From a virus, in the IMG/VR virus record IMGVR_UViG_3300032323_000656, positions 1 to 53,169 of that record: a stretch of DNA of 53,169 nucleotides, one strand, 5' to 3'. Below are positions 31,061 to 38,551 of the stretch, in pieces. Both the position numbers and the translations under genes were made by a program. The notes under the pieces are model-generated. The model did not search any database. It was given only the letters and a program-made list of their open reading frames with translations, and was not told the origin of the DNA. Each line of letters starts with the position of its first letter. Position 1 is the first letter of the stretch.

Positions 31061-31112
31061 CCAGGGTTTAAAAAAGTTTGTTGCCTGGAACACAAGATAC
31101 TCTCATCTTGTG
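31061..31112 (-). promoter_or_regulatory. gp32 mRNA leader structures (possible translational operator)
   Basis: Just after the predicted transcription start: CACAAGAT hairpin (31105-31112 with 31091-31098, 6-base loop), then CCAGG/CCTGG pairing (31084-31088 with 31061-31065) enclosing an A/U-rich loop with a run of U. The AAAGGA site and ATG follow. T4 gp32 represses its own mRNA by binding such a leader; here that is inference. Confidence 0.5.
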
Positions 31113-31117
31113 AACGT

Positions 31118-31147
31118 AGTATAGCAAACTATTGCTTGCTATGTCAA
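31118..31147 (-). promoter_or_regulatory. 32: Sigma70 promoter for gp32
   Basis: TTGACA (31147-31142), an 18-base spacer and TATACT (31123-31118) with an extended -10 TGC, on the minus strand. The -35 overlaps the hairpin 31145-31180. Confidence 0.88.
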
Positions 31148-31180
31148 CAGCAATTTAACCTTTTGGATGAATTGCTGTTG
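31145..31180 (-). terminator. Hairpin between gene 31195-32463 and gp32 promoter
   Basis: A perfect 11-bp stem CAACAGCAATT/AATTGCTGTTG (31145-31155 with 31170-31180), 14-base loop, 14 bases after the upstream stop. There is no U-run after it, so termination strength is doubtful; it contains the first bases of the gp32 -35 box. Confidence 0.5.
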
Positions 31181-31194
31181 AATTTATTTAGTCT

Positions 31195-32463
31195 TTATTT
31201 CAATATTTCTTTTAAGTCGAAACGAGCCATAACGGATTCAAATACTTGATCCACTGTGTTTAATTGATGTACCAATTTGTATTCGGATTCTTTAACAGAA
31301 CTCTTGCTAATAATGCTACGAGTTAAGTTTTCAACGTCCATAGCATCCAATTTACCTTCTTGTACATAACCAGCTACACGAGTTAAACCTACTCGAACTT
31401 GTTCATCTTCTAATACTGGTAGAACCAAATTAATTAGTTGTGTTGTGTTAACTGTTGGGCTTTCGTAGACCATCATACTCATCATATCTAAATCTGGAAG
31501 AGCACTAACTTGGATTGATGTTGATTCTTCTACTTGTTGTTTTAATGTGTCAAATTCTTGTTTAGCTTCCATTTGTTGTTGATATTGTTTTACGTAGCCA
31601 TTTAATTTTGGTAATAGTGCGCCAATGCTTTCGTCAAATACGTTTTTAGTTAGTTTTTCTTGTAGTGCTTCCAGATTTGTTTCGTCGGCTTCTGCTCGAT
31701 CTTCCATGAACTTAGCAGGGTTGTATCTACCTAACAAGCCTTTAATTTCGCTTAGACGTTGAGTAACTGCAAACTGTACATCGCCGGCTTGTTCTTGTAA
31801 ACCTTGACTTTTAATGTACTTGGATACTTGCGAAAGTTGATTGCGTTCTTCGCTCAATCCAATAATCTTTTGACCAACTTCATCATAGGGTGTGCCGCCT
31901 TCAGCCACATGCTGAGTCATAATACGAGCACCTGTCAAGTGATTGTGTGGGTACTTGAATCGCTCACCTTGGGCATTTTCAATAAACAATGCACTGATAT
32001 TGCGACTGCGACTGCCACGAACTTCTTCGTTAACAGCGGTATTATGTCTGATGATTAGTTTAGCACCTTCTGTTTGTTGGTAACTAGTTTTAGTTGAACC
32101 CATTGTTGGGCTTAAACTCTCTTGGACTTTTGCCATATTCTCTACATCCTTTAATTCTATTTCTTTACCTGTGTAAGGTATAAGGTCTACATTTATAATA
32201 AATTTCTTAGCGATACCATTACGAACTGTTTGTTCTAATCGTTTTAATTTTTGTCGATCTGTAGTTTCGCCATATTTAATTTGAATGATGTTATTCTTTT
32301 CGTCTAATATTATTGTAAACTTTTGATCTTTACTATAAAAACTTCGTCCTTTGTTGCCATTGGCAGTTTGACGACCATCTTTATCGAATACAATAATGTC
32401 GTGCCCGAACCCTTTGAGTTGGTCAAATATTCTATCAGCAACTGTGTTATAATCTATAGCCAT
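31195..32463 (-). CDS. Conserved protein of aquatic T4-like phages, possibly virion-associated
   Basis: 422 residues. Regions: an N-terminal alpha/beta part (ADRIFDQLKGFGHDIIVFDK), a central strongly conserved-looking GSTKTSYQQTEGAKLIIRH, then RSRNISALFIENAQGERFKY followed by HNHLTGARIMTQHV, and long C-terminal helices. I recall this pattern next to terminase in uncultured marine phages; its function is not known to me. GGTAAATA ends five bases before the ATG, with no ribosome site, so a late leaderless mRNA is likely. Confidence 0.75.
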   Translation of the reverse strand: MAIDYNTVADRIFDQLKGFGHDIIVFDKDGRQTANGNKGRSFYSKDQKFTIILDEKNNIIQIKYGETTDRQKLKRLEQTVRNGIAKKFIINVDLIPYTGKEIELKDVENMAKVQESLSPTMGSTKTSYQQTEGAKLIIRHNTAVNEEVRGSRSRNISALFIENAQGERFKYPHNHLTGARIMTQHVAEGGTPYDEVGQKIIGLSEERNQLSQVSKYIKSQGLQEQAGDVQFAVTQRLSEIKGLLGRYNPAKFMEDRAEADETNLEALQEKLTKNVFDESIGALLPKLNGYVKQYQQQMEAKQEFDTLKQQVEESTSIQVSALPDLDMMSMMVYESPTVNTTQLINLVLPVLEDEQVRVGLTRVAGYVQEGKLDAMDVENLTRSIISKSSVKESEYKLVHQLNTVDQVFESVMARFDLKEILK

Positions 32464-32468
32464 ACATT

Positions 32469-32476
32469 TATTTACC
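32469..32476 (-). promoter_or_regulatory. Late promoter variant abutting a start codon
   Basis: GGTAAATA on the minus strand, five bases before the ATG at 32463, downstream of the terminase stop at 32485. Confidence 0.45.
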
Positions 32477-32484
32477 TATTTTAA

Positions 32485-34020
32485 TTAAATTATTCCAATT
32501 GGCATTGGCTGTAAATAATCATTGCTATTTCGCTCAACGAGAGTATTATATGTAGTTTCATCGTACTTCATAACATATTCGATGAGTCTAACTGCTAGAA
32601 TAGTGCCCATAACTAAGTCATCTGTTTCGCCTTCTTTGGCAGCAAAACTAGCGCCGTGAGCAACAAAAGTTTTTAGTTCTTGAACCAAACTCTTGCTCTT
32701 TGGGTGCATCTTATTGCTTTCGATATAGTACTTTAATTTAGTACATGCGGCTAACTTACTTTTATTTGTTGTGTTAAAGCCTCGACGTTTACCGCCGGCT
32801 TCGCTGATAAAATGCCCTGCTATGCGTTCTTCGCCATATTCTTGAATAGCAACTAAGGCAGCTTCTCCTAGAGTGTTATTTTCCACACTCCAATATATAT
32901 TATCATTACTTACGCCCTTTTCACGTAACCAATCAAGTATGGATACAAAATTTCTAAGTTGTCCTCGAATATCTGTTTTGTTATGTTGCCACTCTGCTAC
33001 TTGCACTAAATCTGGCAAGCTAAAAATCTCAATAGCGGCTGCATCTCCACCTGTACCTAGACTAGGATCCCATGCCGCTACATATATCTTATCTTTGTCT
33101 ATGGGAGTATAAACTCGTAACTGCCCTATGCGTTCATATGGATCTTCGCCTTGTAAGTTAGTTAAAACTAAACTGCTGATCAGTGTTTCGTCTGCTGTAA
33201 TGAACAAGCATTCGTGTTCACGCATAAAACGTTCTGTACCAATCTTACTACGTTCATGATCTGCCCATGCTTCATCTCTGTCAGGATGGTCGCTCCAAAT
33301 GTACTTGATGCTCTTGAAACCATTCTTACCAACTTCTTTTGTATTTCCATACTCGTCAAAGTTTTTAATAGCATCGTTCCAAATCTGTGCGAACTGGTCG
33401 TTGTCTTGGTTAGGTGTACTTGTAATAATACACTTACCACCTGTTGATAGTGTAGGGCTCAGTGCTGTCCAGAATTCTTTTGCGATACGTGGCGGAACGA
33501 ATGCAAACTCATCCAAGTATACTAATGTAATACTCATACCACGACCAGTGTTTTCTGTTGTTGTAGCACTGACAATACGACTGCCGTTGTCAAAGTCAAT
33601 ACTACCTTTATTATAACTTACTGCACCTGCTTTAATCCATTCAGGTAAACTTTCATACATGAAACGCACACGTTGCATAATTTCCTGTGAGCCTGTGTAT
33701 TTGTGTGCAGCAATAAGGATTGTACTGTCTGGGACAAACATTGCAAACCATAATAAGTAGCCTGCGGCACAAGTACTCTTACCCATCTGTCTACCAAGCA
33801 TATTGATACTATACTTGTGATTTTGGTAAGCGTTGATTAAGTCTATTTGATAATCGTAGAGTTCAAACTTAACACGACCCTTTGTAGGGTGTTGAATCCA
33901 CATATACTCGCTGATAAAGTATATAGGATCAGTAGCGGATTTTACAATTTCCGCTATCTGATTCTCTGTATAACTTTCTTTTTTGTACGGTTGTTTAATT
34001 AAAACCGGAGTGCCGCTCAT
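32485..34020 (-). CDS. 17: Terminase large subunit (T4 gp17)
   Basis: 511 residues. ATPase domain: Walker A region LGRQMGKSTCAAG, Walker B SITLVYLDEFAF, coupling motif SATTENTGRG. Nuclease domain: VAAWDPSLGTGGD (first catalytic Asp), then VENNTLGEAA and a C-terminal DDLVMGTILAV Asp pair. It packages DNA into the prohead and cuts the concatemer. It is slightly shorter than T4 gp17 (610). It overlaps the upstream acidic gene by 4 bases. Confidence 0.96.
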   Translation of the reverse strand: MSGTPVLIKQPYKKESYTENQIAEIVKSATDPIYFISEYMWIQHPTKGRVKFELYDYQIDLINAYQNHKYSINMLGRQMGKSTCAAGYLLWFAMFVPDSTILIAAHKYTGSQEIMQRVRFMYESLPEWIKAGAVSYNKGSIDFDNGSRIVSATTTENTGRGMSITLVYLDEFAFVPPRIAKEFWTALSPTLSTGGKCIITSTPNQDNDQFAQIWNDAIKNFDEYGNTKEVGKNGFKSIKYIWSDHPDRDEAWADHERSKIGTERFMREHECLFITADETLISSLVLTNLQGEDPYERIGQLRVYTPIDKDKIYVAAWDPSLGTGGDAAAIEIFSLPDLVQVAEWQHNKTDIRGQLRNFVSILDWLREKGVSNDNIYWSVENNTLGEAALVAIQEYGEERIAGHFISEAGGKRRGFNTTNKSKLAACTKLKYYIESNKMHPKSKSLVQELKTFVAHGASFAAKEGETDDLVMGTILAVRLIEYVMKYDETTYNTLVERNSNDYLQPMPIGII

Positions 34021-35003
34021 TTGCCTGCTTTAAAGTTTTTGTAGTCCTCGAACATGCGTTGTTCGTTCATCGGATTATCGGCACTGGCTCGTGTACCTGG
34101 ATAGTTTGGCTTACCTGCTCCTGTGCCTTTTTGTCCCCAATCACGGATATCGCCGAACGCTTGCGGGTCACGAGCTTTAGTATTGTCCGGGGTATTTTCA
34201 TAACCAGACTCTTCTACTTCTTGTGGTACTTCTTTTTTACTTACGTCGGCACCTTTGTTAACACCGGCCAACTTCATGATGTGAATAATTTCATCAGGCA
34301 TGTCAGTTGTCATTTGTAAATTATTTTCACCATTTTGAATACTTAATGTGTAAGTAGCTTTTGGTTCTTCTGCTGCCGTAGGCATTTCAGGTTGAGCCAT
34401 TTCTGGTTCGGCTTCTGGATTACCCGTAACTTGAATTGGACTTGCCATATTGCTAACTGCTGACATTGGACTCATTTCTGCGCCCATTGGCATATCACAT
34501 TCATTTACTTTATATTTTTTACCACCGACTTCGAATTCTTCTTCACCTGCATCTTTGGCTGCTTTTAATGCGCCACTGAATTCATTGCCTTCTTCGACTT
34601 CATCTTCTTCAATCTTCGCTTCTTGAATACCTGCATATCTGCGTAACAAATCTAATGCACTTTCTTTTACTTCTTCTTCACTGGGCTTCTTACCTGTTTG
34701 TGGTACGCCAGCTTTCTTTTGCATGTCTTTGATTAGGTCTTCGTCGTCGCCGTGACCTAATGTATCTAGAGCTTTTTTACCAAATGCTTTTAACTTGTCC
34801 ATTGCGCCTTCATCGACTTCTTCTTTATCGTCTTTTTTGTCAGCCCAATCTGGAATACCATCTTTGTCAGCATCTGGCTTTTTACTTTCTTCTACTGCAC
34901 AGTCACCTTCGTGAACTTTGTCGCAGTCAGAGCATTTTTCTTCTGCTTCGGTAACTTGACCAATGTTGCTTAGTCTTTTGATTAAATCTTGTAAACTGTT
35001 CAT
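34017..35003 (-). CDS. Acidic low-complexity protein next to terminase
   Basis: 328 residues, very rich in Glu, Asp, Lys and Pro, with little predicted fold. Visible elements: an N-terminal helix (LQDLIKRLSNIGQVTE), a CSDCDKVHEGDC cysteine cluster that might bind metal, a PDADKDGIPDWADKKDD segment like type-3 thrombospondin calcium repeats, a LDLLRRYAGIQEAK helix, and a C-terminal NEQRMFEDYKNFKAGK. A scaffold, core or regulatory role in head assembly is possible but unproven. The paired short helices with x-E-A ends resemble prohead-protease sites. Confidence 0.7.
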   Translation of the reverse strand: MNSLQDLIKRLSNIGQVTEAEEKCSDCDKVHEGDCAVEESKKPDADKDGIPDWADKKDDKEEVDEGAMDKLKAFGKKALDTLGHGDDEDLIKDMQKKAGVPQTGKKPSEEEVKESALDLLRRYAGIQEAKIEEDEVEEGNEFSGALKAAKDAGEEEFEVGGKKYKVNECDMPMGAEMSPMSAVSNMASPIQVTGNPEAEPEMAQPEMPTAAEEPKATYTLSIQNGENNLQMTTDMPDEIIHIMKLAGVNKGADVSKKEVPQEVEESGYENTPDNTKARDPQAFGDIRDWGQKGTGAGKPNYPGTRASADNPMNEQRMFEDYKNFKAGK

Positions 35004-35014
35004 AATATTTTTCC

Positions 35015-35644
35015 TTATTTCTTAGCAATCACTGGACCGCGATTAGCCACTGGACTTTTTTTATTAGTTGTTGCGCTGTCACCAATCTCTGGTGTGCTTG
35101 CAGGAACGTCTGGATCTTTTGCGACTTTAGGAGTTTTAATTTCCTTCTTTTTGCTATCGCTGATCTTTTTAAGTTCTTTTAGTAAACTGTTGTTAAATTT
35201 GTCTCCAAATACTTCAGTGGCTTTAACATCGCTGCCTTCACTTTTATCGTAGTCGGCGCCTAATTTTACTTTATATTCTTCTTTTTTATTTTGAAATTTT
35301 TCTTCTTCTTGTTCTATTTCTCTATCTTCATTAGCACCGCGAACTACTACTAGTCCTTCGCTAACGTTTAACAATCTTGCTAGTTCTTGTTTAAGCATTT
35401 CATTGCTTACTGGTAAGTTACAAGTAAAGTCGATAATGTAAATCTCACCCATATCCAAGTTAGGAAAGTCTAATGGACGGGCTTGTAAAATTGTTTTGCT
35501 TGGACTAGAGATTTTTTCAGCATCATACTTTTGCAAGTGACGTTCAATCTTATCCATCATTTCGTCTGTGACTTCGCAGGCGAATTTAACACGCACTTCG
35601 TGCTTTTCTTTTAGTTGTTCAATATATTCAAATAGAGTAGGCAT
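35015..35644 (-). CDS. Conserved structural-region protein, unknown function
   Basis: 209 residues. The N-terminal 110 residues form a plausible alpha/beta domain (VRVKFACEVTDEMMDKIERH, IYIIDFTCNLPVSNEMLKQE). The rest is a highly charged coiled region and a Lys/Pro/Thr tail. It is not recognised beyond a sense that relatives occur at this locus in uncultured T4-like phages. It has a GATAAATA late promoter (35663-35670) and a CGGAG site. Confidence 0.7.
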   Translation of the reverse strand: MPTLFEYIEQLKEKHEVRVKFACEVTDEMMDKIERHLQKYDAEKISSPSKTILQARPLDFPNLDMGEIYIIDFTCNLPVSNEMLKQELARLLNVSEGLVVVRGANEDREIEQEEEKFQNKKEEYKVKLGADYDKSEGSDVKATEVFGDKFNNSLLKELKKISDSKKKEIKTPKVAKDPDVPASTPEIGDSATTNKKSPVANRGPVIAKK

Positions 35645-35661
35645 TTGGTTTCTCCGATACT

Positions 35662-36156
35662 TTATTTATCTTTGTTTTTAAGGTTCTGGCTAATTAGGTT
35701 AAGGATAGCATTGCGATCCGTAGTTAAATCACCTAAACCTTGTGGACCGTTGGGTTCGTCGGGCTTGGCTGTTTGAGCTAGTTTAGCTGCCTTTAACTGT
35801 AGATCAATCATCTTTAACTTCTTATCTAATTTAGCTGTTTTAGCAGTAATGGCATTATTCATCATAGTACTGGCTACTTCAAATACTTTGCCAGCATTTC
35901 TGTCGTCCATATTGTAACCAAGATCCATTAAGCGTTCAAAACTCTCCATAGCACGATCAGCATATTCATCCAAATCTCTATCTTCTACATCCAACCCTCT
36001 GACTGTGGGCAGTGCTTGATCGATTCTATCTGCTATAGTTAATTGTTCATGTACTAACGCTATAGTAGTTTCTATTGGTTGTGTAGGTTCCGGCGTCAAA
36101 GGCAGTTGATCTTCTGTGCTGTCTACATTAAAAAAGTCTTCAAGTTTTTTAGTCAT
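35662..36156 (-). CDS. 16: Terminase small subunit (T4 gp16)
   Basis: 164 residues. The helical core LDEYADRAMESFERLMDLGY, then GKVFEVASTMMNNAITAKTAK and KLKMIDLQLKAAKLA, matches the gp16 pattern of paired long helices (RxxxEVxxxLMxxMxxxNxxLLxLxKxMK). It regulates gp17 and recognises phage DNA. Position between gp4 and the terminase cluster supports it. It overlaps gp4 by 4 bases. Confidence 0.8.
   Translation of the reverse strand: MTKKLEDFFNVDSTEDQLPLTPEPTQPIETTIALVHEQLTIADRIDQALPTVRGLDVEDRDLDEYADRAMESFERLMDLGYNMDDRNAGKVFEVASTMMNNAITAKTAKLDKKLKMIDLQLKAAKLAQTAKPDEPNGPQGLGDLTTDRNAILNLISQNLKNKDK
35663..35670 (-). promoter_or_regulatory. T4-type late promoter
   Basis: GATAAATA on the minus strand, 18 bases before the ATG at 35644, with a CGGAG site between. 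It overlaps the gp16 stop codon. Confidence 0.65.
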
Positions 36157-36617
36157 CTTTTTTTCGTTCTTTTGGCAGTTGTTCGCGGTTGCCAGTTATT
36201 GTATATATCTTCTTCGGTAAGTATTCTAAACTTCATGCCGTGTTTTTGACACCATGCTCTGCAGGCTTCCCATTTGGCCATATTTAACACCACTGCGGCT
36301 TTTTCTTGCTGGGTATTTGCTTCTTCTAATCTAGCTTGTTTACGTGGCTTAACTTCGATGATCTCGCTGATCTTATTACCTGCTTTGTCTTGGTAAGTGA
36401 TCAAGAAGTCTGGATAATATGTCGTATCTTTGCCTGTAAACGGGTTACGATAAGGTATACGTAAACTTTCACTAGCCCAGCCGATAACTGCCGGATGGTT
36501 ATCGCAGAACCTCATTACTGTTAATTCCCAACTGCTACGATACTTTGGGCTATTACTACCAATATATTTGCTTGGGTTGGTAGGAGTAAAGAATCCTTGA
36601 GTAAAGTTATAAGCCAT
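36153..36617 (-). CDS. 4: Head-completion protein, putative nuclease (T4 gp4)
   Basis: 154 residues, full length for gp4 (150). It opens FTQGFFTPTNPSKYIGSNSP and continues YRSSWELTVMRFCDNHP, YPDFLITYQDK and EIIEVKPRKQARLEE. The Asp in YYPDF and E-V-K form a PD-(D/E)XK-like site (TnsA/VSR-type fold). In T4, gp4 is needed to finish the DNA-filled head. No ribosome site is obvious. Confidence 0.92.
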   Translation of the reverse strand: MAYNFTQGFFTPTNPSKYIGSNSPKYRSSWELTVMRFCDNHPAVIGWASESLRIPYRNPFTGKDTTYYPDFLITYQDKAGNKISEIIEVKPRKQARLEEANTQQEKAAVVLNMAKWEACRAWCQKHGMKFRILTEEDIYNNWQPRTTAKRTKKR

Positions 36618-36622
36618 TTTTA

Positions 36623-37207
36623 TTATATACCGTCGCCACCACCAAAGCCGCTGCCGTCGCCGCCTCCATCACCGCCTCCATCACCGCCGCCGAAACCACT
36701 GCCATCACCACCTGCTCCTGCATCAGAACCTGCGTCTGTTGGGCTACTATCGCTTGGTGCAGCCGTTGTAGTTGTTGTAGTTGTGGTCGTGGGTGCTTCA
36801 GTTGTAGTAGTTGTTGTAGTTGTAGTCGGTGCGGCCGTTGTAGTTGTTGTAGTTGTAGGTGCAGCCGTTGTAGTTGTTGTAGTTGTAGTCGTAGTCGGTG
36901 CCGGAGTTGTAGTTGGGTAAATATTATAACTTGGTAATTGCTGAGATATAGATGATGGAATATTATCTTGATCCAAAAAACCCAATTGACTACTATTTGT
37001 TCTTCTATTATTTAATTGCTTATAAACATCGTTTTCAAATCGTAATCCATCAGCAGTAACATATTTTAGAAGCTCACTAATACTGATATCTAAATCTTTC
37101 GAGAGCTGATACAATGTTTTGGCCAGTTCCTTGGCATGTTCAGTCGTAAAATTTAAAAATAATAATTTCCCGTAAATTACGTCATATTGTGAAGATTCCA
37201 AAGCCAT
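36623..37207 (-). CDS. Structural-region protein with Thr/Pro-rich and Gly/Asp-rich low-complexity tail
   Basis: 194 residues. Residues 1-80 form a helical domain (YGKLLFLNFTTEHAKELAKT). Residues about 100-155 are four Thr tracts separated by APT or EAPT units, mucin-like. Residues about 165-194 are Gly-Asp-rich (GGGDGGGDGGGDGSGFGG). The DNA is a near-tandem repeat, so length variation by slippage is likely. It lies between gp4 and a tail-tube paralogue, which suggests a virion protein whose N-terminus attaches and whose tail extends. Function unknown. Confidence 0.75.
   Translation of the reverse strand: MALESSQYDVIYGKLLFLNFTTEHAKELAKTLYQLSKDLDISISELLKYVTADGLRFENDVYKQLNNRRTNSSQLGFLDQDNIPSSISQQLPSYNIYPTTTPAPTTTTTTTTTTAAPTTTTTTTAAPTTTTTTTTTEAPTTTTTTTTTAAPSDSSPTDAGSDAGAGGDGSGFGGGDGGGDGGGDGSGFGGGDGI
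36640..36915 (-). repeat. Low-complexity coding repeats (Thr-rich and Gly/Asp-rich)
   Basis: Plus-strand runs of GTTGTAGTTGTAGT (36765-36915) and of CACCGCC/CATCACC units (36640-36720), which encode the Thr tracts and Gly-Asp tail of the gene. The units are imperfect because of synonymous differences. Confidence 0.9.
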
Positions 37208-37210
37208 ATA

Positions 37211-37891
37211 TTATCCGTTAAAGTCGCCCAGATCTCTGCTTGCTTGAATTTCTGCCGCAGTTCTTAATTCTGGTTTTGTTTTCGGTCCAGGATTTTCTTC
37301 TTTTTGATTTTCGTATGTTACACTTTCATATCTAAAAGATACTTGCCAAGTAATTGCTTCACTAGAGCCGTAATCTAATGTATCATGCTGAACATCAACT
37401 ATCTTTGGTCTCCATAACGTAACTTCGCTTTTGTTATTTAAATTTTCTCTAGCGGCATCAGCACCGTAAAATCTAGTGATAACAATTTTATCTATCGGAC
37501 AGTCTGCATTAGATGCCAAAGATTTTATACCAAAATTATCAAATCCTTTACGCAAACTTTTTTCAGATTTTTGAAAATTGCCGCTGATAATATTCATATA
37601 TTCTGTTATAAATTTTTGAAATCTATTATCAATAGTATCGGTAAATGTCATGCTTACCGGTTCAAAATTTATTCTAGTAGGAATAGATTGTCTAACGTTC
37701 CACGCATTAACAACTTCTGTTTCGATGCTAAATTTAGGAAGTTCGACTGTTCGTACAGTATCAAATATTACTCTAGTTGGAAGACTAGAATACTTACTGC
37801 TATAAAATTCAACTTTAAAAAGGTATTTTAGGCGAGCTGCTTTAAGCCCGCCTAAACTATACCATTTCATAGCGTCAGTTAATGCCGCCAT
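37211..37891 (-). CDS. Second tail-tube-like protein (gp19 paralogue or tube initiator)
   Basis: 226 residues. The shared tube-protein features are YLFKVEFYSSKY, then VRTVELPKFSIETEVVNAW, RINFEPVSMTFTDTID and a C-terminal ITWQVSFRYESVTYEN strand pair. It has the same order of strands as the gp19 gene next to it but diverges strongly. It may be a gp54-like tube initiator or a second tube protein. A good AAGGAT site precedes the ATG. It follows gp19 by 8 bases in the same transcript. Confidence 0.8.
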   Translation of the reverse strand: MAALTDAMKWYSLGGLKAARLKYLFKVEFYSSKYSSLPTRVIFDTVRTVELPKFSIETEVVNAWNVRQSIPTRINFEPVSMTFTDTIDNRFQKFITEYMNIISGNFQKSEKSLRKGFDNFGIKSLASNADCPIDKIVITRFYGADAARENLNNKSEVTLWRPKIVDVQHDTLDYGSSEAITWQVSFRYESVTYENQKEENPGPKTKPELRTAAEIQASRDLGDFNG

Positions 37892-37899
37892 GTTAATCC

Positions 37900-38520
37900 T
37901 TAAGTAGCTTGGTTACCAGCGCCAATTTCCATTACGCCTGTTGTCAATGCACCACGTGAAGTTGCATCAAAAACGTCGACTCCGTGAATATCAGCTGCAT
38001 CAAATCTGATTTGTAATGAAATTTGCATTACATCACTAGTTGCATAGTTATTCTCACCGTAGTTAGCGTTTTGAATAAAACAACCATTCATACTCCATGT
38101 CTCTAAAACGTTTGGACCAGTTGTGCCATTGCCGCCATCAAGTTGTTCAATAACCATACCAAACTTATAATCACGTCCTGCTACTGGAGCACTTTGTAAA
38201 CCTTGGTTTAGTTGTTTTTGTAACTGTTGAGCAATCTGTTTAGTAACAGTATTGTTGATATCATCACGTACTGTTAATGTAACCGGATCCCATGTGTGCT
38301 TACCAGCAAGGTAAACCTTGCTGTTGTAAGAATCTAATGTAACTTCATCATGTGTTAGACTAGGTCTAGTTACACTAATTACGTTTTGTGTTAATTCTAG
38401 CGTAGAGCCGTTGCCCAAGCCAAAATTGTATAGTTGTACTCTGAATCGATATTGAAGTTTTGGCATTACCATTGAATTGCCGCCTGCTGTAGGAACTCCA
38501 AATTGTGTTAAATCTGCCAT
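37900..38520 (-). CDS. 19: Tail tube protein (T4 gp19)
   Basis: 206 residues. Typical landmarks are YRFRVQLYNFGLG, ISVTRPSLTHDEVTLDSYNS, KHTWDPVTLTVRDDIN and MQISLQIRFDAADI. It polymerises as hexamer rings to make the inner tail tube. It is preceded by GATAAATA (38543-38550) and an AAGGAG site, as expected for an abundant late product, and follows the sheath gene as in T4. Confidence 0.94.
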   Translation of the reverse strand: MADLTQFGVPTAGGNSMVMPKLQYRFRVQLYNFGLGNGSTLELTQNVISVTRPSLTHDEVTLDSYNSKVYLAGKHTWDPVTLTVRDDINNTVTKQIAQQLQKQLNQGLQSAPVAGRDYKFGMVIEQLDGGNGTTGPNVLETWSMNGCFIQNANYGENNYATSDVMQISLQIRFDAADIHGVDVFDATSRGALTTGVMEIGAGNQAT

Positions 38521-38542
38521 GTGTATTCTCCTTGGGCTATTT

Positions 38543-38550
38543 TATTTATC
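38543..38550 (-). promoter_or_regulatory. 19: T4-type late promoter for gp19
   Basis: GATAAATA on the minus strand, 22 bases before the ATG at 38520, with AAGGAG in between. Confidence 0.65.
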
Positions 38551-38551
38551 A

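Noticed and set aside
36765-36915. Repeating GTTGTAGT units as a CRISPR-like or noncoding tandem array
   Set aside because: They are in frame within a coding sequence and encode Thr tracts; there are no spacers.
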